Below, in pieces: positions 62,790 to 64,000 of a DNA stretch of 64,000 nt. This stretch comes from Paenalicyclobacillus mengziensis. Lineage in GTDB: Bacteria; Bacillota; Bacilli; Alicyclobacillales; Alicyclobacillaceae. The stretch is from NCBI RefSeq assembly GCF_017298635.1, contig NZ_CP071182.1, positions 1-64,000 on the forward strand. Direction: 5' to 3'. Numbering within the stretch: the first letter of the stretch is position 1; every line of letters begins with the position of its first letter. The notes below the pieces were generated by a model, which made no database searches, was not told the origin of the DNA, and saw nothing but the letters and a program-made list of their open reading frames with translations. The position numbers and the translations under genes are program-made.

Positions 62790-64000
62790 TTATTTTACGC
62801 TCGTGTTTTGAATGAAATTGTAGGTGTTGTCGTAGACGGCCCGGAGGTAGGGCTGAGACGATTGCGCCGCTTGCACCAGCCCTTTACTGCCGGCGTAAAA
62901 CGCGTGCGACACACCGCCGCCAAACTCGTCTTGGGTGAGTTGATTAAGGGTGTTGTTGTAGAACGTTGCCGCGGTCGGCGTAATCGAACCCGCTGCCACC
63001 TCGAGTTCCATGCCAAGTCCGTACGTCGCAGCCAGTTGTTCCGCGTTGGTGAGGCGGGAAGTGTTATTCGTTCCCAGTTCCACATAGTTTGGTTGCAGCC
63101 AAGCCGCGTCAAAACCAAAGGACCGCCAGCTGTCGAGACCTGAGGCGTCGTAGAACGGGATCCAAAAAATCGGCAGGTTCTGTTGGTGCACATCATTGAC
63201 TGCGTCCTGAACGATTTGTACCTCTCCCGGAGCACTGTAGTCAATTTGCTCATTGTCCCAGTAAATCCCGGTCAGTTGTAAATTGGCAAAATTGGCAGAA
63301 TGCCAATCCTGCAAGAGCAGGTTCAGGTACCAGGACATGGCGGCGTCGCGAGCGCCGCGCGCCACAGGGTCACCCACAGATCCACTAAAGTTGATTTCCT
63401 GACCGTTAATCGTCCCCCAGTTACCGTCACCAAATTTCGGATACGGCATCGTCAAAACCACTTTCACCTTGCGGTTCGGTGTGTTCAGGGCTTGATTGGC
63501 TTGTCCGACCGCCGCGTTTAAAGCAGCGAGTTGCTGTTTTGGCGTGAACAAATTGGTGATGTACCCCGACCACCCTGCTTGAGTGTCCGCAAGAGAGTTA
63601 TAGGGCAGGAACAAGAACGTATCGAACATCTTGCCGTTCAGCGTTCCGTTTGGCTGTTGATGAGCTACCATCGGCAGGAAGTCTGAGGTCGACCACACAG
63701 ACTGCGATGCAGTGGCACCGTCCGTGTACACCAACAACATATTGTGAATACCGTGCGCGGCCGTCGACGTTGCGAGCATTGGGGCTGTGCTCTGTGACGG
63801 GACCGGATTCAGGGTTGCGGGAATGGAACCCGAACTTGCTGTGGCAGGGTTGCCTTGCACGTCCACGTTGCGGGCGAACACCCACACATCAACTGGAAAA
63901 TGTATCCGCACCTTTTGCGCCGTGATGCCTAATGCGTTCACGGAAAAGGTCTGGACGTTCGTGACCACGTTCGTTGTCGGTACCGCAGGATGAACGGTCC
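62790..64000 (-). CDS. DUF4855-like secreted protein (partial, 5' end outside window)
   Basis: At least 403 residues with the frame open to the right edge. The stretch LQLTGIYWDNEQIDYSAPGE, then LPIFWIPFYDASGLDSWRSF and FDAAWLQPNYVELG, is typical of DUF4855, a family of bacterial extracellular proteins with a likely glycosidase-like barrel. An upstream part (VRIHFPVDVWVFARNVDVQG) resembles a beta domain. The stop lies 25 bp before the repeat-protein gene, so the two may be co-transcribed. The start codon is not in the window; the GTG at 63968 is not necessarily the start. Confidence 0.8.
   Translation of the reverse strand, partial: TVHPAVPTTNVVTNVQTFSVNALGITAQKVRIHFPVDVWVFARNVDVQGNPATASSGSIPATLNPVPSQSTAPMLATSTAAHGIHNMLLVYTDGATASQSVWSTSDFLPMVAHQQPNGTLNGKMFDTFLFLPYNSLADTQAGWSGYITNLFTPKQQLAALNAAVGQANQALNTPNRKVKVVLTMPYPKFGDGNWGTINGQEINFSGSVGDPVARGARDAAMSWYLNLLLQDWHSANFANLQLTGIYWDNEQIDYSAPGEVQIVQDAVNDVHQQNLPIFWIPFYDASGLDSWRSFGFDAAWLQPNYVELGTNNTSRLTNAEQLAATYGLGMELEVAAGSITPTAATFYNNTLNQLTQDEFGGGVSHAFYAGSKGLVQAAQSSQPYLRAVYDNTYNFIQNTSVK

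Noticed and set aside
1-64000. tRNA, rRNA or tmRNA genes
   Set aside because: No cloverleaf with a T-loop consensus and no rRNA-like stretch was found by reading; a covariance scan was not possible.

Overview
The window looks like chromosome of a spore-former-type Firmicute of the Alicyclobacillus/Tumebacillus kind. This is inferred from gene content, strong GGAGG ribosome sites, many TTG/GTG starts and extracellular proteins carrying a repeated copper-amine-oxidase-N-like domain (core PIWYVMQLL), not from any marker gene. Nearly everything is on the minus strand.

1-12.5 kb: a corrinoid salvage, remodelling and late cobalamin synthesis cluster. Order of transcription is riboswitch 2 - cblS-like alpha-ribazole kinase - NCS1 permease - pduO - cbiZ - (promoter, riboswitch 1) - btuF - btuC - btuD - cobU - cbiB - cobS - cobD, then cobC on the opposite strand, then cbiA running off the left edge. 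Each B12 riboswitch is followed by an intrinsic terminator before its first gene. Together the genes import corrinoids (BtuFCD), adenosylate them (PduO), cut foreign nucleotide loops off (CbiZ), re-attach aminopropanol phosphate (CobD, CbiB), activate it (CobU) and join it to alpha-ribazole phosphate (CblS, CobS, CobC). No cobT is seen here, which makes the riboswitch-controlled NCS1 permease a good candidate importer of alpha-ribazole or a benzimidazole.

12.5-25.9 kb: an accessory region full of wreckage. It holds an intact IS1182-family element with a CTAG target duplication inserted in a spare toxin-antitoxin copy, remnants of IS1182 and IS110 transposases and of three tyrosine recombinases, a broken histidine phosphatase, a broken paralogue of the large surface protein, a HEPN-MNT pair plus a second broken MNT gene, a zinc-ribbon gene with one in-frame stop, a TPR membrane protein, a TOTE-type primase-helicase with an unknown partner, and an intact RelE/ParE-like toxin-antitoxin pair with operator-like repeats.

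26-56 kb: cell-surface glycosylation. A 1150-residue secreted surface protein is followed upstream by two tandem family-2 glycosyltransferases, two adjacent IS1634-like elements, and then a long minus-strand glycan operon: O-antigen-ligase-like protein, initiating sugar-phosphate transferase, GT4, GT2, Wzm/Wzt-type ABC exporter, two large GT2-GT4 enzymes that share a 2,024-bp direct repeat, the full GDP-D-glycero-D-manno-heptose pathway (gmhA, hddA, fused hddC-gmhB), an FkbM methyltransferase, two SDR sugar-nucleotide enzymes and a nucleotidyltransferase. This resembles S-layer glycan clusters of Gram-positive bacteria.

56-64 kb: a MacA-MacB-like ABC efflux operon with an unusually long adaptor, then a secreted protein with a 9-bp repeat array (Ser-Gly-Thr repeats), and a DUF4855-like protein cut by the right edge. 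No rRNA, tRNA or CRISPR array was seen.
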